A stretch of 64,000 bases of DNA from Streptomyces drozdowiczii (GTDB taxonomy: Bacteria; Actinomycetota; Actinomycetes; Streptomycetales; Streptomycetaceae). A program made the position numbers and the translations under genes. The DNA lies in the NCBI RefSeq assembly GCF_026167665.1, contig NZ_CP098740.1, positions 5,456,001-5,520,000 of the forward strand. The letters are read 5' to 3'. The notes below the pieces were generated by a model, which ran no database searches, was not told the DNA's origin, and worked only from the letters and a program-made list of their open reading frames with translations. This document shows, piece after piece, positions 41,497 to 51,176 of this stretch (positions within the stretch are counted from its first letter, which is position 1; every line of letters starts with the position of its first letter).

Positions 41497-41862
41497 GTGG
41501 CTACCGATGCACCGCCGCCCGAGGGCGGTACGGAGAAGAGCCCTGCCCAGCCCACGACCGAGGCGTTCCTCGCGGAGCAAGGCAGCGCGGAGTTCGGCGA
41601 ACTGCGCCGCTCCTACCGCTCGTTCGCCTTCCCGCTGACCGTCGCCTTCGTCCTCTGGTACCTGCTGTACGTGCTGCTCTCCAACTACGCGGGCGGCTTC
41701 ATGGGCACCAAGGTCTTCAGCAACATCAACGTGGCCTTCGTCTTCGGCCTCGCCCAGTTCGTCACCACCTTCCTCATCGCCTGGTTCTACTCGCGCCACG
41801 CCAACGCGAAGCTGGACCCGAAGGCCGAGGCCATCAAGGACCGCATGGAGGCCGACGCATGA
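41497..41862 (+). CDS. DUF485 membrane protein (ActP partner)
   Basis: 121 residues from GTG at 41497, which has GAGGAGA 7 bases upstream; a 34-codon extension has no support. The DUF485 core starts FGELRRSYRSFAFPLTVAFVLWY near 38-60, followed by LLYVLLSNYAGGFM and the second helix INVAFVFGLAQFVTTFLIAWFY near 75-96, ending with YSRHANAKLDPKAEAIK. This small protein is nearly always encoded just before ActP-type acetate symporters; the overlap here is ATGA. Its role may be stabilising or regulating the symporter. Confidence 0.9.
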   Translation: MATDAPPPEGGTEKSPAQPTTEAFLAEQGSAEFGELRRSYRSFAFPLTVAFVLWYLLYVLLSNYAGGFMGTKVFSNINVAFVFGLAQFVTTFLIAWFYSRHANAKLDPKAEAIKDRMEADA

Positions 41863-43490
41863 GCGCCGCGTACCACTCCCACACCGCCGTCACCCTCGCC
41901 GCCTCGTCCACCAGCGAGCACCGGCCGCTCATCATCACGCTGTTCGCGGTCTTCGTCGCCGCCACCCTCGGCATCACCGTCTGGGCCGGCCGCCAGACCC
42001 GCAGCGCCTCCGACTTCTACGCGGGCGGGCGGCAGTTCACCGCCTTCCAGAACGGACTCGCGGTCTCCGGCGACTACATGTCCGCCGCGTCCTTCCTTGG
42101 CATCGCCGGTGCCATCGCCCTCTTCGGCTACGACGGCTTCCTCTACTCCATCGGCTTCCTCGTCGCCTGGCTGGTGGCGCTCCTGCTCGTCGCCGAACCC
42201 CTGCGCAACTCGGGCCGGTACACCATGGGCGACGTCCTCGCCTACCGGATGCGCCAGCGCCCGGTGCGCACCGCGGCGGGCGTCTCCACCATCATCGTGT
42301 CGATCTTCTACCTGCTGGCACAGATGGCGGGCGCCGGAGCACTGGTCACCCTGCTCCTCGGCATCAGCAGCGACGGCGGAAAGATCCTCATCGTTGCGCT
42401 GGTCGGCGTACTGATGATCGTCTACGTCACCATCGGCGGCATGAAGGGCACCACCTGGGTCCAGATGGTCAAGGCCGTCCTGCTCATCGCAGGCGCCCTC
42501 CTGATGACCCTCATGGTGCTGTGGAAGTTCGACTTCAACGTCTCCGACCTGCTGGGCACCGCCGCCGAGAAGAGCGGCCACGGCTCCGCCTTCCTGGAGC
42601 CCGGACTGAAGTACGGCGCCACCGGCACCTCGAAGCTGGACTTCCTCTCCCTCGGCCTCGCCCTCGTCCTCGGCACCGCGGGCCTCCCGCACATCCTGAT
42701 CCGCTTCTACACGGTGCCCACCGCCAAGGCCGCCCGTAAGTCCGTCAACTGGGCCATCGGCATCATCGGCGCCTTCTACCTGATGACCATCGCCCTGGGC
42801 TTCGGCGCCGCCGCGCTGATCGGCCCGAAGAACATCGCCGCGCCCGGCAACACCGCCGCCCCGCAACTCGCCGAATACCTCGGCGGCGTCGGCACCACCG
42901 GCGGCGCGATCATGCTCGCCGTCATCTCCGCCGTCGCCTTCGCCACCATCCTCGCCGTCGTCGCCGGACTGACCCTCGCCTCCTCGTCCTCCTTCGCGCA
43001 CGACATCTACGCCAACGTCATCCGCAAGGGGCAGGCCACCGAGCAGGAGGAGATGAAGGCCGCCCGCTGGTCCACCGTCTTCATCGGCGCCGCCGCGATC
43101 GTCCTCGGCGTCTTCGCCCGCGACATGAACGTCGCCGGACTCGTCGCCCTCGCCTTCGCCGTCGCCGCCTCCGCCAACCTGCCGACGATCCTCTACAGCC
43201 TCTTCTGGAAGCGCTTCACCACCCGGGGCGCGCTCTGGTCGATCTACGGCGGCCTGGCCTCCTCCGTGATCCTGGTGCTGTTCTCGCCGGTCGTCTCGGG
43301 CAACGAGAAGTCCTCGATGTTCAAGGGCGTCGACTTCGCCTGGTTCCCGCTGGAGAACCCCGGCCTCATCTCCATCCCGCTCGGCTTCCTGCTCGGCTGG
43401 ATCGGCTCGCTCCTGTCCAAGGAGGAGCCGGACAAGGGCAAGTACGCCGAACTGGAGGTCAAGTCCCTCACCGGCATCGGAGCGCACTGA
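41859..43490 (+). CDS. actP: Cation/acetate symporter
   Basis: 543 residues, about 13 membrane helices; sodium:solute symporter family. RSASDFYAGGRQFTAFQNGLAVSGDYMSAASFLG near 48-81 (in parts SASDFYAGGR, SGDYMSAASFLG) is the acetate-permease form of the conserved SSS start. GLPHILIRFYTVPTAKAARKS near 273-293 and SSSSFAHDIYANV near 370-382 are sodium-site motifs. It takes up acetate and possibly other short monocarboxylates. It is translationally coupled to the DUF485 gene and ends in a very strong hairpin. Confidence 0.93.
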   Translation: MSAAYHSHTAVTLAASSTSEHRPLIITLFAVFVAATLGITVWAGRQTRSASDFYAGGRQFTAFQNGLAVSGDYMSAASFLGIAGAIALFGYDGFLYSIGFLVAWLVALLLVAEPLRNSGRYTMGDVLAYRMRQRPVRTAAGVSTIIVSIFYLLAQMAGAGALVTLLLGISSDGGKILIVALVGVLMIVYVTIGGMKGTTWVQMVKAVLLIAGALLMTLMVLWKFDFNVSDLLGTAAEKSGHGSAFLEPGLKYGATGTSKLDFLSLGLALVLGTAGLPHILIRFYTVPTAKAARKSVNWAIGIIGAFYLMTIALGFGAAALIGPKNIAAPGNTAAPQLAEYLGGVGTTGGAIMLAVISAVAFATILAVVAGLTLASSSSFAHDIYANVIRKGQATEQEEMKAARWSTVFIGAAAIVLGVFARDMNVAGLVALAFAVAASANLPTILYSLFWKRFTTRGALWSIYGGLASSVILVLFSPVVSGNEKSSMFKGVDFAWFPLENPGLISIPLGFLLGWIGSLLSKEEPDKGKYAELEVKSLTGIGAH

Positions 43491-43502
43491 CCCGTGCCCG
43501 TA

Positions 43503-43538
43503 CGAGGCCGCGTCGTAGGGTCCTACGACGCGGCCTCG
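43503..43538 (+). terminator. Perfect 16-bp hairpin terminator of the actP operon
   Basis: CGAGGCCGCGTCGTAG (43503-43518) and CTACGACGCGGCCTCG (43523-43538) pair fully around a GGTC loop, 12 bases past the actP stop. It insulates moaA, which starts 103 bases later. Confidence 0.8.
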
Positions 43539-43641
43539 CCGCACCTCGTGCCAAACGGGCCCCTCCGCCGCCACCGGTCTCGCGTAGGCTCGAAAGAGTC
43601 AGATACCGCGACCGGGAAGTCACCGGGGGAGGGGGCCCACC

Positions 43642-44630
43642 ATGCTCATCGACACCTACGACCGGGTCGCCACCGACCTGCGCGTCTCGCTCACCGACCG
43701 GTGCAACCTGCGCTGCACCTACTGCATGCCCGAAGAAGGGCTGCAGTGGCTCGGCAAGCCCGACCTGCTCACCGACGACGAGATCGTCCGGCTCGTCCGC
43801 ATCGCCGTCACCCGGCTCGGCGTCACCGAGGTCCGCTTCACCGGCGGCGAACCGCTGCTGCGCCCCGGCCTCGTCTCCATCGTCCAGCGGTGCGCCGAGC
43901 TGGACCCCCGCCCGAGGATGTCCCTCACCACCAACGGCATCGGACTCAAGCGGACCGCCGCCGCCCTCAAGGACGCCGGCCTCGACCGGGTCAACGTCTC
44001 GCTCGACACCCTGCGGCCCGACGTGTTCAAGACCCTCACCCGCCGCGACCGCCACCACGACGTGCTGGCCGGCCTGGAGGCCGCCCACGAGGCCGGGCTC
44101 ACCCCCGTCAAGGTCAACACCGTCCTGATGCCGGGGCTCAACGACGACGAGGCCCCCGACCTGCTCGCCTGGGCCGTCGAGCACGGTTACGAGCTCCGCT
44201 TCATCGAGCAGATGCCGCTGGACGCCCAGCACGGCTGGAAGCGCGACGGCATGATTACTGCGGGCGACATCCTCGCCTCGCTGCGCACCCGCTTCGACCT
44301 CGCCCCCGAGGAGGACGGCGAGCGCGGCTCCGCCCCGCCGAGCGCTGGACCGTCGACGGCGGACCGCACCGGGTCGGCGTCATCGCCTCCGTCACCCGCC
44401 CCTTCTGCCGGGCCTGCGACCGCACCCGGCTCACCGCCGACGGGCAGGTCCGCACCTGCCTCTTCGCCCGCGAGGAGACCGACCTGCGCGGGGCGCTGCG
44501 CTCCGAGGCGCCCGACGAGGAGATCGCCCGCCTCTGGGAGCAGGCGATGTGGGGCAAGAAGGCCGGATCCGGCCTTGACGACCCGACGTTCCTCCAGCCC
44601 GACCGCCCGATGTCCGCGATCGGCGGCTGA
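43642..44630 (+). pseudogene. moaA: GTP 3',8-cyclase (MoaA) with a one-base frameshift
   Basis: 329 residues when repaired. It is a radical-SAM enzyme for the first step of molybdenum cofactor synthesis. The SAM cluster CxxxCxxC is in [18 protein letters not shown] near 20-37, and [11 protein letters not shown] near 67-77 follows. The C-run at 44333-44336 is four where five would continue AERWTVDGG, then [23 protein letters not shown] (second 4Fe-4S cluster), and end DRPMSAIGG with the typical GlyGly tail. A strong ribosome site, GGGGGAGGGGG, precedes the ATG. It is the only molybdopterin gene in the window. Confidence 0.9.
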
Positions 44631-44640
44631 CCCCGCCCGG

Positions 44641-44880
44641 TCACGGGGACGTGGGGCGCGACTCCCACTCGGCCAGCGTCACCACGTCCTTGAGGAAGCC
44701 CCGCACCCCGAGGAACGAGGACAGGTGCTCCCGGTGCTCCTCGCAGGCCAGCCATGTCTTGCGGCGCTCCGGCGTGTGCAGCTTCGGGTTGTTCCAGGCC
44801 AGCACCCAGACGGCGTCGGCCCGGCAGCCCTTGGCCGAACACACGGGGGCGGGATTCTCGGCGGATTCGGGGGAGTTCAC
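44641..44880 (-). CDS. Hypothetical protein with Cys/His zinc-site pattern
   Basis: 79 residues from GTG at 44880. VCSAKGCRADAVWVLAWNNPK near 13-33 and RKTWLACEEHREHLSSFLGVRGFL near 40-63 give a C-x4-C plus C-x2-H arrangement that fits one zinc ion. The C-terminus is VVTLAEWESRPTSP. It resembles conserved short actinobacterial proteins of no known function. The start has a -10-like TAGGGT 7 bases upstream, so it may be leaderless. It converges on moaA with a 10-base gap. Confidence 0.7.
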   Translation of the reverse strand: MNSPESAENPAPVCSAKGCRADAVWVLAWNNPKLHTPERRKTWLACEEHREHLSSFLGVRGFLKDVVTLAEWESRPTSP

Positions 44881-44887
44881 GGACTCA

Positions 44888-44893
44888 ACCCTA
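44888..44893 (-). promoter_or_regulatory. Candidate -10 element for the leaderless 79-residue protein gene
   Basis: On the minus strand TAGGGT at 44893-44888 is 7 bases from the GTG at 44880. No ribosome site is seen between. It lies downstream of the hairpin at 44920-44957, which would isolate the gene from upstream transcription. Confidence 0.4.
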
Positions 44894-44919
44894 AGACGCG
44901 CTCCCCGAGAGGGAAAAGG

Positions 44920-44957
44920 CGACGCCGGGCAGCCACGGGGGGAGCTGCCCGGCGTCG
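44920..44957 (-). terminator. Intrinsic terminator or attenuator
   Basis: CGACGCCGGGCAGC (44920-44933) and GCTGCCCGGCGTCG (44944-44957) form a 14-bp hairpin. On the minus strand it is followed by CCTTTTCCC, a rare T-tract in this genome. A second, smaller hairpin, CGCTCCG/CGGAGCG (44964-44970, 44981-44987), lies just before it. Confidence 0.65.
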
Positions 44958-45000
44958 GTCCGTCGCTCCGACGGGGGATGCGGAGCGCCTACAAAGTATG

Positions 45001-45036
45001 TCACGCACACCCTGCCGCGGTGCACCGGAACTTCAT
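45001..45036 (-). CDS. Possible 11-residue Cys-containing small ORF
   Basis: ATG at 45036 opens MKFRCTAAGCA with stop TGA at 45001-45003, followed by two hairpins. AGGAAAAG lies upstream but at about 13 bases. The placement before an attenuator-like hairpin with a T-tract is suggestive of a leader peptide, but chance cannot be excluded. The rest of the 44881-45077 gap has no gene. Confidence 0.25.
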   Translation of the reverse strand: MKFRCTAAGCA

Positions 45037-45077
45037 GATTGATCTGAGCTTTTCCTGAGCTTGGGCCCGTCGTGGGC

Positions 45078-45446
45078 TCAGTCGTGCTCCGGCCCATCCG
45101 AAGACCGGAAACCGCGTCCGGACTGCGGTGAGGGAGCCGCCGTACCGGCTTCCAGCGCCGGGTACGACTGGGGCGGCAGGACGAACGTGGACGGCAGCGC
45201 GGGGCTCGTCTCGCGGCCCGCGTTGGCGATGACCACGGCCACGTACGGCAGCAGCACCCCGAGACCGAGCGCCACGAACGCGATGTGCCGCTCCACGTTC
45301 CACAGGACCGCCGCGGCCACCACCGACACCGTGCGCACGCTCATCGAGATCACATAGCGGCGCTGTCTGCCGCGCACGTCCTCGGCGAGCCCCTGGCGGG
45401 CCCCCGTGATCCGGAAGACCTCCGCACCACCCTGTTTGCGCACCAC
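45078..45446 (-). CDS. DUF3099 domain membrane protein
   Basis: 122 residues from GTG at 45446 with GGTGGGGAC upstream. The domain covers FRITGARQGLAEDVRGRQRRYVISMSVRTVSVVAAAVLW near 10-48 (quoted in part as RGRQRRYVISMSVRTV), with two helices SVVAAAVLWNVERHIAFVALGLGVLLPYVAVVIANA around 40-75 and a Pro/Gly-rich cytoplasmic tail RETSPALPSTFVLPPQ onward. DUF3099 is actinobacterial and uncharacterised. It is divergent from the GlsB-type gene at 45645. Confidence 0.82.
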   Translation of the reverse strand: MVRKQGGAEVFRITGARQGLAEDVRGRQRRYVISMSVRTVSVVAAAVLWNVERHIAFVALGLGVLLPYVAVVIANAGRETSPALPSTFVLPPQSYPALEAGTAAPSPQSGRGFRSSDGPEHD

Positions 45447-45644
45447 GTCCCCACCAACCTTCTCCGGACCCGGACCGGCCGCACCTACGCTACGCCCGGC
45501 CTCCGCCGCGTACGAGACCGGGGCACGCCAATTGCGTACATACCGCCTCTCGCCCGCCCGGACCCGCCCGACGTGCGGCGGGCCGCCGCAGCGCCGAGAC
45601 TGGGCGGGACATGCGCGACACGGCGTCGCACAAGGAGGCAGCAC

Positions 45645-45920
45645 ATGGGCTGGTTGTGGGCAATCATCGTGGGCCTGGTGCTCGGACTGATCGCCAAGGC
45701 GATCCTGCCGGGCAAGCAGCAGATCCCGCTCTGGCTGACGGTCATCTTCGGCATGATCGGCAGCGTCCTCGGGAACGCTGTCGCGACGTGGATCGGCGTC
45801 AATGACACCAAGGGCATCGACTGGACGCGTCATGTGCTCCAGCTCATCGGAGCGGTGGTCGTGGTCGGCGTGGGCGACATGCTGTGGGCCTCGCTGCGGG
45901 GCAACAGACAGCGCACCTGA
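45645..45920 (+). CDS. GlsB/YeaQ/YmgE family stress response membrane protein
   Basis: 91 residues with three hydrophobic helices: WLWAIIVGLVLGLIAKAIL near 3-21, WLTVIFGMIGSVLGNAVATWI near 30-50, and LIGAVVVVGVGDMLWASL near 67-84. The G-x-x-A-K segment in helix 1 (GLIAKAILPGKQ) is the transglycosylase-associated motif of this family. A near-perfect ribosome site, AAGGAGG, lies 8 bases before the ATG. The family is induced by envelope or general stress in other bacteria; molecular role unknown. Confidence 0.88.
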   Translation: MGWLWAIIVGLVLGLIAKAILPGKQQIPLWLTVIFGMIGSVLGNAVATWIGVNDTKGIDWTRHVLQLIGAVVVVGVGDMLWASLRGNRQRT

Positions 45921-45934
45921 ATCCGCCGGAACCG

Positions 45935-45979
45935 ATGACGGCGGCCGGGCACGCACCACGCGCGCCCGGCCGCCGTCAT
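45935..45979. terminator. Bidirectional 16-bp hairpin terminator
   Basis: ATGACGGCGGCCGGGC (45935-45950) pairs perfectly with GCCCGGCCGCCGTCAT (45964-45979), 13-base loop, between the convergent GlsB-type gene and tyrS. Confidence 0.75.
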
Positions 45980-45995
45980 GCGGTACGGATACGGC

Positions 45996-47264
45996 TCAGC
46001 CGGCCGTGACCTCGATCGCCGCCAGGTTCTTCTTGCCCCGGCGCAGCACCAGCCAGCGCCCGTGCAGCAGCTCCTCGCGGGCCGGGGCCGCCTCGCCGTC
46101 GACGGCCTTCACGTTGTTCACGTACGCGCCGCCCTCCTTGACCGTGCGCCGCGCCCCCGACTTGCTCGGCGCCAGACCGGCCTCCACCAGCAGGTCCACC
46201 AGCGGGCCCAGCTCGGTGACCCGGGCGTGCGGCACCTCGGACAGGGCGGCGCCCAGCGTCGCCTCGTCCAGCTCGCCCAGCTCACCCTGGCCGAACAGGG
46301 CCTTCGACGCGGCGACGACCGCGGCGCACTGGTCCGCCCCGTGCACCAGCGTCGTCAGCTCCTCGGCCAGCGCGCGCTGCGCCGTCCGCGCCTGCGGGCG
46401 CTCCTCCGTGACCTTCTCCAGCTCCTCCAGCTCGGCCGGGGTCCGGAAGCTGAGGATGCGCATGTAGCGCGAGATGTCCCGGTCGTCCACGTTCAGCCAG
46501 AACTGGTAGAACGCGTACGGCGTCGTCATCTCCGGGTCGAGCCAGACGGCCCCGCTCTCGGACTTGCCGAACTTGGTGCCGTCCGCCTTCACCATGAGCG
46601 GCGTGGCCAGTGCGTGCACCTCGGCGCCCGGCTCCAGGCGGTGGATCAGGTCGATGCCCGCGGTGAGGTTGCCCCACTGGTCGCTGCCGCCCTGCTGGAG
46701 GGTGCAGCCGTAGCGCCGGTACAGCTCCAGGAAGTCCATGCCCTGCAGCAGCTGGTAGCTGAACTCCGTGTAGCTGATGCCCTCCTGGGACTCCAGCCGA
46801 CGGGCGACCGAGTCCTTGGTCAGCATCTTGTTGACCCGGAAGTGCTTGCCGATGTCCCGCAGGAACTCGATCGCGGACAGGCCCGCGGTCCAGTCCAGGT
46901 TGTTCACCATGACCGCGGCGTTCTCGCCCTCGAAGGAGAGGAACGGCTCGATCTGGGAACGCAGTCGCGTCACCCAGTTCGCGACCGTCTCCGGGGCGTT
47001 CAGCGTCCGCTCGGCGGTCGGCCGCGGGTCACCGATCTGGCCGGTGGCCCCGCCGACCAGGGCGAGCGGCCGGTGCCCGGCCTGCTGCAGCCGGCGCACG
47101 GTGAGCACCTGCACCAGGTGACCTACGTGCAGACTCGCCGCGGTCGGGTCGAACCCGCAATAGAACGTGACGGGACCGTCCGCGAGAGCCTTGCGCAATG
47201 CGTCCTCGTCGGTGGACTGGGCGAACAGCCCGCGCCACTTCAGCTCGTCGACGATGTCCGTCAC
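45996..47264 (-). CDS. tyrS: Tyrosyl-tRNA synthetase
   Basis: 422 residues from GTG at 47264. Class I synthetase: [19 protein letters not shown] near 34-52 holds the HIGH-type signature (HVGH), and the KMSKS-type loop is [13 protein letters not shown] near 229-241. [29 protein letters not shown] near 174-202 carries the tyrosine-binding residues. The C-terminal S4 RNA-binding domain lies at about 350-420 ([20 protein letters not shown]). It makes Tyr-tRNA. No T-box leader is seen in the 50 bases before the TldE stop and its own start. Confidence 0.97.
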   Translation of the reverse strand: MTDIVDELKWRGLFAQSTDEDALRKALADGPVTFYCGFDPTAASLHVGHLVQVLTVRRLQQAGHRPLALVGGATGQIGDPRPTAERTLNAPETVANWVTRLRSQIEPFLSFEGENAAVMVNNLDWTAGLSAIEFLRDIGKHFRVNKMLTKDSVARRLESQEGISYTEFSYQLLQGMDFLELYRRYGCTLQQGGSDQWGNLTAGIDLIHRLEPGAEVHALATPLMVKADGTKFGKSESGAVWLDPEMTTPYAFYQFWLNVDDRDISRYMRILSFRTPAELEELEKVTEERPQARTAQRALAEELTTLVHGADQCAAVVAASKALFGQGELGELDEATLGAALSEVPHARVTELGPLVDLLVEAGLAPSKSGARRTVKEGGAYVNNVKAVDGEAAPAREELLHGRWLVLRRGKKNLAAIEVTAG

Positions 47265-47314
47265 GGTTCCTGTGCTCCTTACGGCAGTGAGTTGTACGAG
47301 CCAGTCTAGGCGGG

Positions 47315-48709
47315 TCAGACGCCCCGGCTGACCGAGCTCATATTGAAGTCCGGGATGCGCAGCGCGGGCATCGCGGCCCGCGTGAACCAGTCGCCCCACT
47401 CGCGCGGCAGCGTCTTCTCCGTGCGGCCCGCCTCGGTGGCCCGGGAGAGCAGGTCGACGGGTGACTCGTTGAACCGGAAGTTGTTCACCTCGCCCACCAC
47501 CTCGCCGTCCTCCACCAGATAGACCCCGTCCCGGGTCAGCCCGGTCAGCAGCAGCGTGGCCGGGTCCACCTCGCGGATGTACCAGAGGCAGGTGAGCAGC
47601 AGCGCGCGGCCGGTCGTGGCGGCGACCATCTCCTCCAGCGACCGTTCGCCCCCGCCCTCCAGGAGGAGGTTGTCGATCGCCGGGGCGAGCGGCTGCTCCG
47701 TCAGGGCCGCGGTGTGCCGGGTCGTCGTCAGCCGCTCCAGGCGGCCGCCGGCGATCCAGTCGGTCCGGGCCAGCGGCAGCCCGTTGTCGAAGACCGAGCC
47801 GCCGTCGCCGGAGGAGTGGGCGATGACGAAGGGCGCCGACTCCAGGCCCGGCGCGTGCGGGTCGCTGCGCAGGGTCAGCGGCAGCGGGGACAGCGTCTCG
47901 CCGAGCCGGGTACCGCCGCCCGGCTTGGAGAACACCGTCCGGCCCTCCGCCGCGTCCCGCGCCGTGGACGACCAGAGCTGGTAGATCAGCAGGTCGGCGA
48001 CCGCAGTCGGCGGCAGCAGCGTCTCGTACCGCCCGGCGGGCAGCTCGATCCGGCGCTCCGCCCAGCCGAGCCGCCGCGCCAGCTCCGCGTCCAGCTCCGC
48101 CGGGTCGACGTCCTTGAAGTCCCGCGTGGAGCGGCCCGCCCACGCCGAACGGGTGCGGTCGGGCGACTTGGCGTTCAGCTCCAGCGTGCCGTTCGGCTGG
48201 TCGTGGCGCAGCCGCAGCCCCGTGGAGGTGCCCAGGTAGGTGGAGGTCATCTGGTGGTGGGCGAAGCCGTACAGCTCGCGCCCCCCGGACCGGGCGCGGG
48301 CGAAGGCGTCCCCGAGGGCCGGCGCGAACGCGGCGAACACCTCGGAGTCCGTCTCGGCGGGCGCGTCCGTGAAGTCGGGCGACGCGGGCACCCCGGTGAC
48401 CAGCGGCTGGGCGTCCTCGGCCGGTCCCGCGGAGCGCGCGGCGGCCTCGGCGGCCCGGACCAGCGGCTCCAGGTCGTCCGCGGTGACGGCGGCCCGGGAC
48501 ACCACACCGGACGCGGTGCCCTCGGCCCCGTCGACCGTGGCGACGACGGTCAGGGTCCGGCCCCGGGTGACCCCGTTGGTGGTCAGCGCGTTGCCGGCCC
48601 AGCGCAGGTTGGCCGACGACTCCTCGTCCGCGATGACCACACAGCCGTCGGCGGTGGACAGTTCGAGCGCCCGCTCGACGATCTCGTACGGCTTGCTGAC
48701 GCGGCTCAT
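47315..48709 (-). CDS. TldE/PmbA-like metallopeptidase subunit (non-catalytic half)
   Basis: 464 residues. The TldD/PmbA fold is seen in [25 protein letters not shown] near 22-46, [21 protein letters not shown] near 105-125, [17 protein letters not shown] near 231-247 and FNNF-type end segments ([19 protein letters not shown]). It lacks the HExxxH zinc motif found in TldD. In other bacteria the pair forms a heterodimer that degrades unfolded peptides or matures ribosomal peptides. Its start ATG overlaps the tldD stop, so the two are made together. Confidence 0.88.
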   Translation of the reverse strand: MSRVSKPYEIVERALELSTADGCVVIADEESSANLRWAGNALTTNGVTRGRTLTVVATVDGAEGTASGVVSRAAVTADDLEPLVRAAEAAARSAGPAEDAQPLVTGVPASPDFTDAPAETDSEVFAAFAPALGDAFARARSGGRELYGFAHHQMTSTYLGTSTGLRLRHDQPNGTLELNAKSPDRTRSAWAGRSTRDFKDVDPAELDAELARRLGWAERRIELPAGRYETLLPPTAVADLLIYQLWSSTARDAAEGRTVFSKPGGGTRLGETLSPLPLTLRSDPHAPGLESAPFVIAHSSGDGGSVFDNGLPLARTDWIAGGRLERLTTTRHTAALTEQPLAPAIDNLLLEGGGERSLEEMVAATTGRALLLTCLWYIREVDPATLLLTGLTRDGVYLVEDGEVVGEVNNFRFNESPVDLLSRATEAGRTEKTLPREWGDWFTRAAMPALRIPDFNMSSVSRGV

Positions 48710-50229
48710 CGCCCGGCCTCCTGCGTCGTGTTGAGGATGTTCACGCCCCGGAACAGGGCGGAGGGGCAGCCGTGGGAGACCGCCGCGACCTGGCCCGGCT
48801 GGGCCTTGCCGCAGTTGAAGGCGCCGCCCAGCACGTACGTCTGCGGGCCGCCGACCTTCTCCATCGAGCCCCAGAAGTCCGTCGTCGTCGCCTGGTACGC
48901 GACATCGCGCAACTGCCCGGCCAGCTTGCCGTTCTCGATGCGGAAGAACCGCTGCCCGGTGAACTGGAAGTTGTACCGCTGCATGTCGATGGACCACGAC
49001 CGGTCCCCGACCACGTAGATCCCGCGCTCCACCCCGCCGATCAGATCCTCCGTGGAGAGCCCGCCCGGGTCCGGCCGCAGCGACACGTTCGCCATGCGCT
49101 GTACGGGGACATGGCCGGGGGAGTCCGCGTAGGCGCACCCGTTGGACCGGCCCAGGCCCGTGAGCTTCGCGATGCGGCGGTCCGTCTGGTAGCCCACCAG
49201 CGTCCCGTCCTTCACCAGGTCCCAGGACTGCGCCTCGACGCCCTCGTCGTCGTAGCCGATCGTCGCGAGCCCGTGCTCGGCGGTGCGGTCGCCCGTCACG
49301 TTCATCACGGGCGAGCCGTACGCCAGCTTGCCCAGCTGGTCGAACGTGGCGAACGACGTTCCCGCGTAGGCCGCCTCGTAACCCAGCGCCCGGTCCAGCT
49401 CCGTGGCATGGCCGATCGACTCGTGGATGGTCAGCCAGAGGTTGGACGGGTCGACGACCAGGTCGTACGTCCCCGCCTCCACGCTCGGCGCCCGCATCTT
49501 CTCGGCCAGCAGCCCGGGGATGCGCTCCAGCTCGTCGGCCCAGTCCCAGCCGGTCCCGGTCAGGTACTCCCAGCCGCGCCCCACCGGCGGCGCGATGGTC
49601 CGCATCGAGTCGAACTCGCCGGTCGCGGAGTCCACCGCCACGGCCGTGAACTCCGGGTGCAGCCGGACCCGCTGCTGCGTGGTGACCGTGCCCGCCGTGT
49701 CCGCGTAGAACTTGTTCTCGTGCACGGTCATCAGCGAGGCGTCCACATGCGCCACGCCCTCGGCCGCCAGCAGCCGCGCGCTCCACTCGGCGAGCAGCCC
49801 GGCCTTCTCCCCGGCGGGCACGTCGAAGGGGTCGACCTCGTAGGCCGAGACCCAGGTCCGCTCCCCGTGCGAGGGCTCGTCCGCCAGCTCCACCCTCTCG
49901 TCGGAACCCGCAGCCGCGATCACCTTCGCCGACAGCTTCGCCATCGCGACGGCCTGCGAGGCGACCCGCGCCGCCGCGTCCATCGTCAGATCGACGCCCG
50001 AGGCGAACCCCCAGGCCCCGCCGTGCACGACGCGGACCGCGTAACCGAGGTCGGTGGTGTCGGAGCCCCCGGCGGGCCGGGCGTCCCGCAACCGCCAGGT
50101 GGCACTGCGCACCCGCTCGAACCGGAAGTCGGCGTGCGCCGCCCCGAGCGCCCGCGCCCGGGCGAGCGCCGCGTCGGCGAGAGCCCGTAGCGGAAGCGCC
50201 AGGAACGACTGATCTACCTCATGGGGCAC
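48706..50229 (-). CDS. tldD: TldD metallopeptidase catalytic subunit
   Basis: About 507 residues from GTG at 50229 ([13 protein letters not shown]), which has AAGGAGAGG 6 bases upstream; another GTG 8 codons earlier lacks such a site. The zinc motif HExxxH is in [18 protein letters not shown] near 257-274, with the third ligand region [21 protein letters not shown] near the C-terminus. [13 protein letters not shown] and [15 protein letters not shown] are family segments. Forms the active protease with the downstream TldE-like partner. No small precursor peptide is adjacent. Confidence 0.9.
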   Translation of the reverse strand: MPHEVDQSFLALPLRALADAALARARALGAAHADFRFERVRSATWRLRDARPAGGSDTTDLGYAVRVVHGGAWGFASGVDLTMDAAARVASQAVAMAKLSAKVIAAAGSDERVELADEPSHGERTWVSAYEVDPFDVPAGEKAGLLAEWSARLLAAEGVAHVDASLMTVHENKFYADTAGTVTTQQRVRLHPEFTAVAVDSATGEFDSMRTIAPPVGRGWEYLTGTGWDWADELERIPGLLAEKMRAPSVEAGTYDLVVDPSNLWLTIHESIGHATELDRALGYEAAYAGTSFATFDQLGKLAYGSPVMNVTGDRTAEHGLATIGYDDEGVEAQSWDLVKDGTLVGYQTDRRIAKLTGLGRSNGCAYADSPGHVPVQRMANVSLRPDPGGLSTEDLIGGVERGIYVVGDRSWSIDMQRYNFQFTGQRFFRIENGKLAGQLRDVAYQATTTDFWGSMEKVGGPQTYVLGGAFNCGKAQPGQVAAVSHGCPSALFRGVNILNTTQEAGR

Positions 50230-50451
50230 GGGCGGCCTCTCCTTCGCGGTCACATACCCTCGGATCGTTTACGAGGCAGTGAAGCACGGCCCGCGCACCG
50301 TCGCGGCCGAATTGCCGGGGCGGGGCAGGACCTCGGACTGTAGGAACCCGACAGTGCCCGGCCAGAGGCGCTGTCAGGGGCCGATTCCTCGCCGCGCGGA
50401 CGGTACCGATAGGTTTCCGAGGTACCAGACCGCTAACGAAAGGGTGATCCG

Positions 50452-51171
50452 TTGAGCCGCTCGGTTCTCGTCACCGGAGGAAACCGGGGCATCGGCCTCG
50501 CCATCGCCCGCGCTTTCGCCGACAACGGCGACAAGGTCGCGATCACCTATCGTTCCGGCGAGCCGCCCGCCGAGCTGATCGACGCCGGTGTTCTCGCGGT
50601 CCGTTGCGACATCACGGACCCCGAGCAGGTGGAGCAGGGCTACAAGGAGATCGAGGAGAAGCACGGCAACGTGGAGGTGCTGGTCGCCAACGCCGGTATC
50701 ACCAAGGACCAGTTGCTGATGCGCATGTCCGAGGAGGACTTCACGTCCGTACTCGACACCAACCTCACCGGCACCTTCCGGGTCGTCAAGCGCGCCAACC
50801 GCGGCATGCTGCGCGCGAAGAAGGGCCGCGTCGTCCTGATCTCCTCGGTCGTCGGCCTCCTCGGCTCGGCCGGCCAGGCCAACTACGCGGCGTCCAAGGC
50901 CGGTCTGGTCGGATTCGCCCGGTCCCTGGCGCGCGAGCTGGGCTCGCGGAACATCACTTTCAACGTCGTCGCGCCCGGCTTCGTGGACACCGACATGACG
51001 CAGGTGCTCACCGAGGAGCAGCGCAAGGGCATCGTGGCCCAGGTGCCGCTCGCGCGCTACGCGCAGCCCGAGGAGATCGCCGCCGCGGTGCGCTTCCTCG
51101 CCTCCGACGACGCGTCGTACATCACTGGAGCCGTCATCCCCGTTGACGGCGGATTGGGCATGGGTCACTGA
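50452..51171 (+). CDS. fabG: 3-oxoacyl-ACP reductase FabG
   Basis: 239 residues from TTG at 50452 with GAAAGGGTG upstream. SDR fold: VTGGNRGIGLAIARAF near 7-22, NAGITKDQLLMRM near 81-93, the catalytic Ser in ISSVVGLLGSAGQANYAASKAG with the Tyr and Lys of YAASK near 145-149, and PGFVDTDMTQ near 177-186. It reduces 3-ketoacyl-ACP with NADPH in type II fatty acid synthesis. It lies 5 bases before fabI, the same order as mabA-inhA in mycobacteria. Confidence 0.94.
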   Translation: MSRSVLVTGGNRGIGLAIARAFADNGDKVAITYRSGEPPAELIDAGVLAVRCDITDPEQVEQGYKEIEEKHGNVEVLVANAGITKDQLLMRMSEEDFTSVLDTNLTGTFRVVKRANRGMLRAKKGRVVLISSVVGLLGSAGQANYAASKAGLVGFARSLARELGSRNITFNVVAPGFVDTDMTQVLTEEQRKGIVAQVPLARYAQPEEIAAAVRFLASDDASYITGAVIPVDGGLGMGH

Positions 51172-51176
51172 TCACC

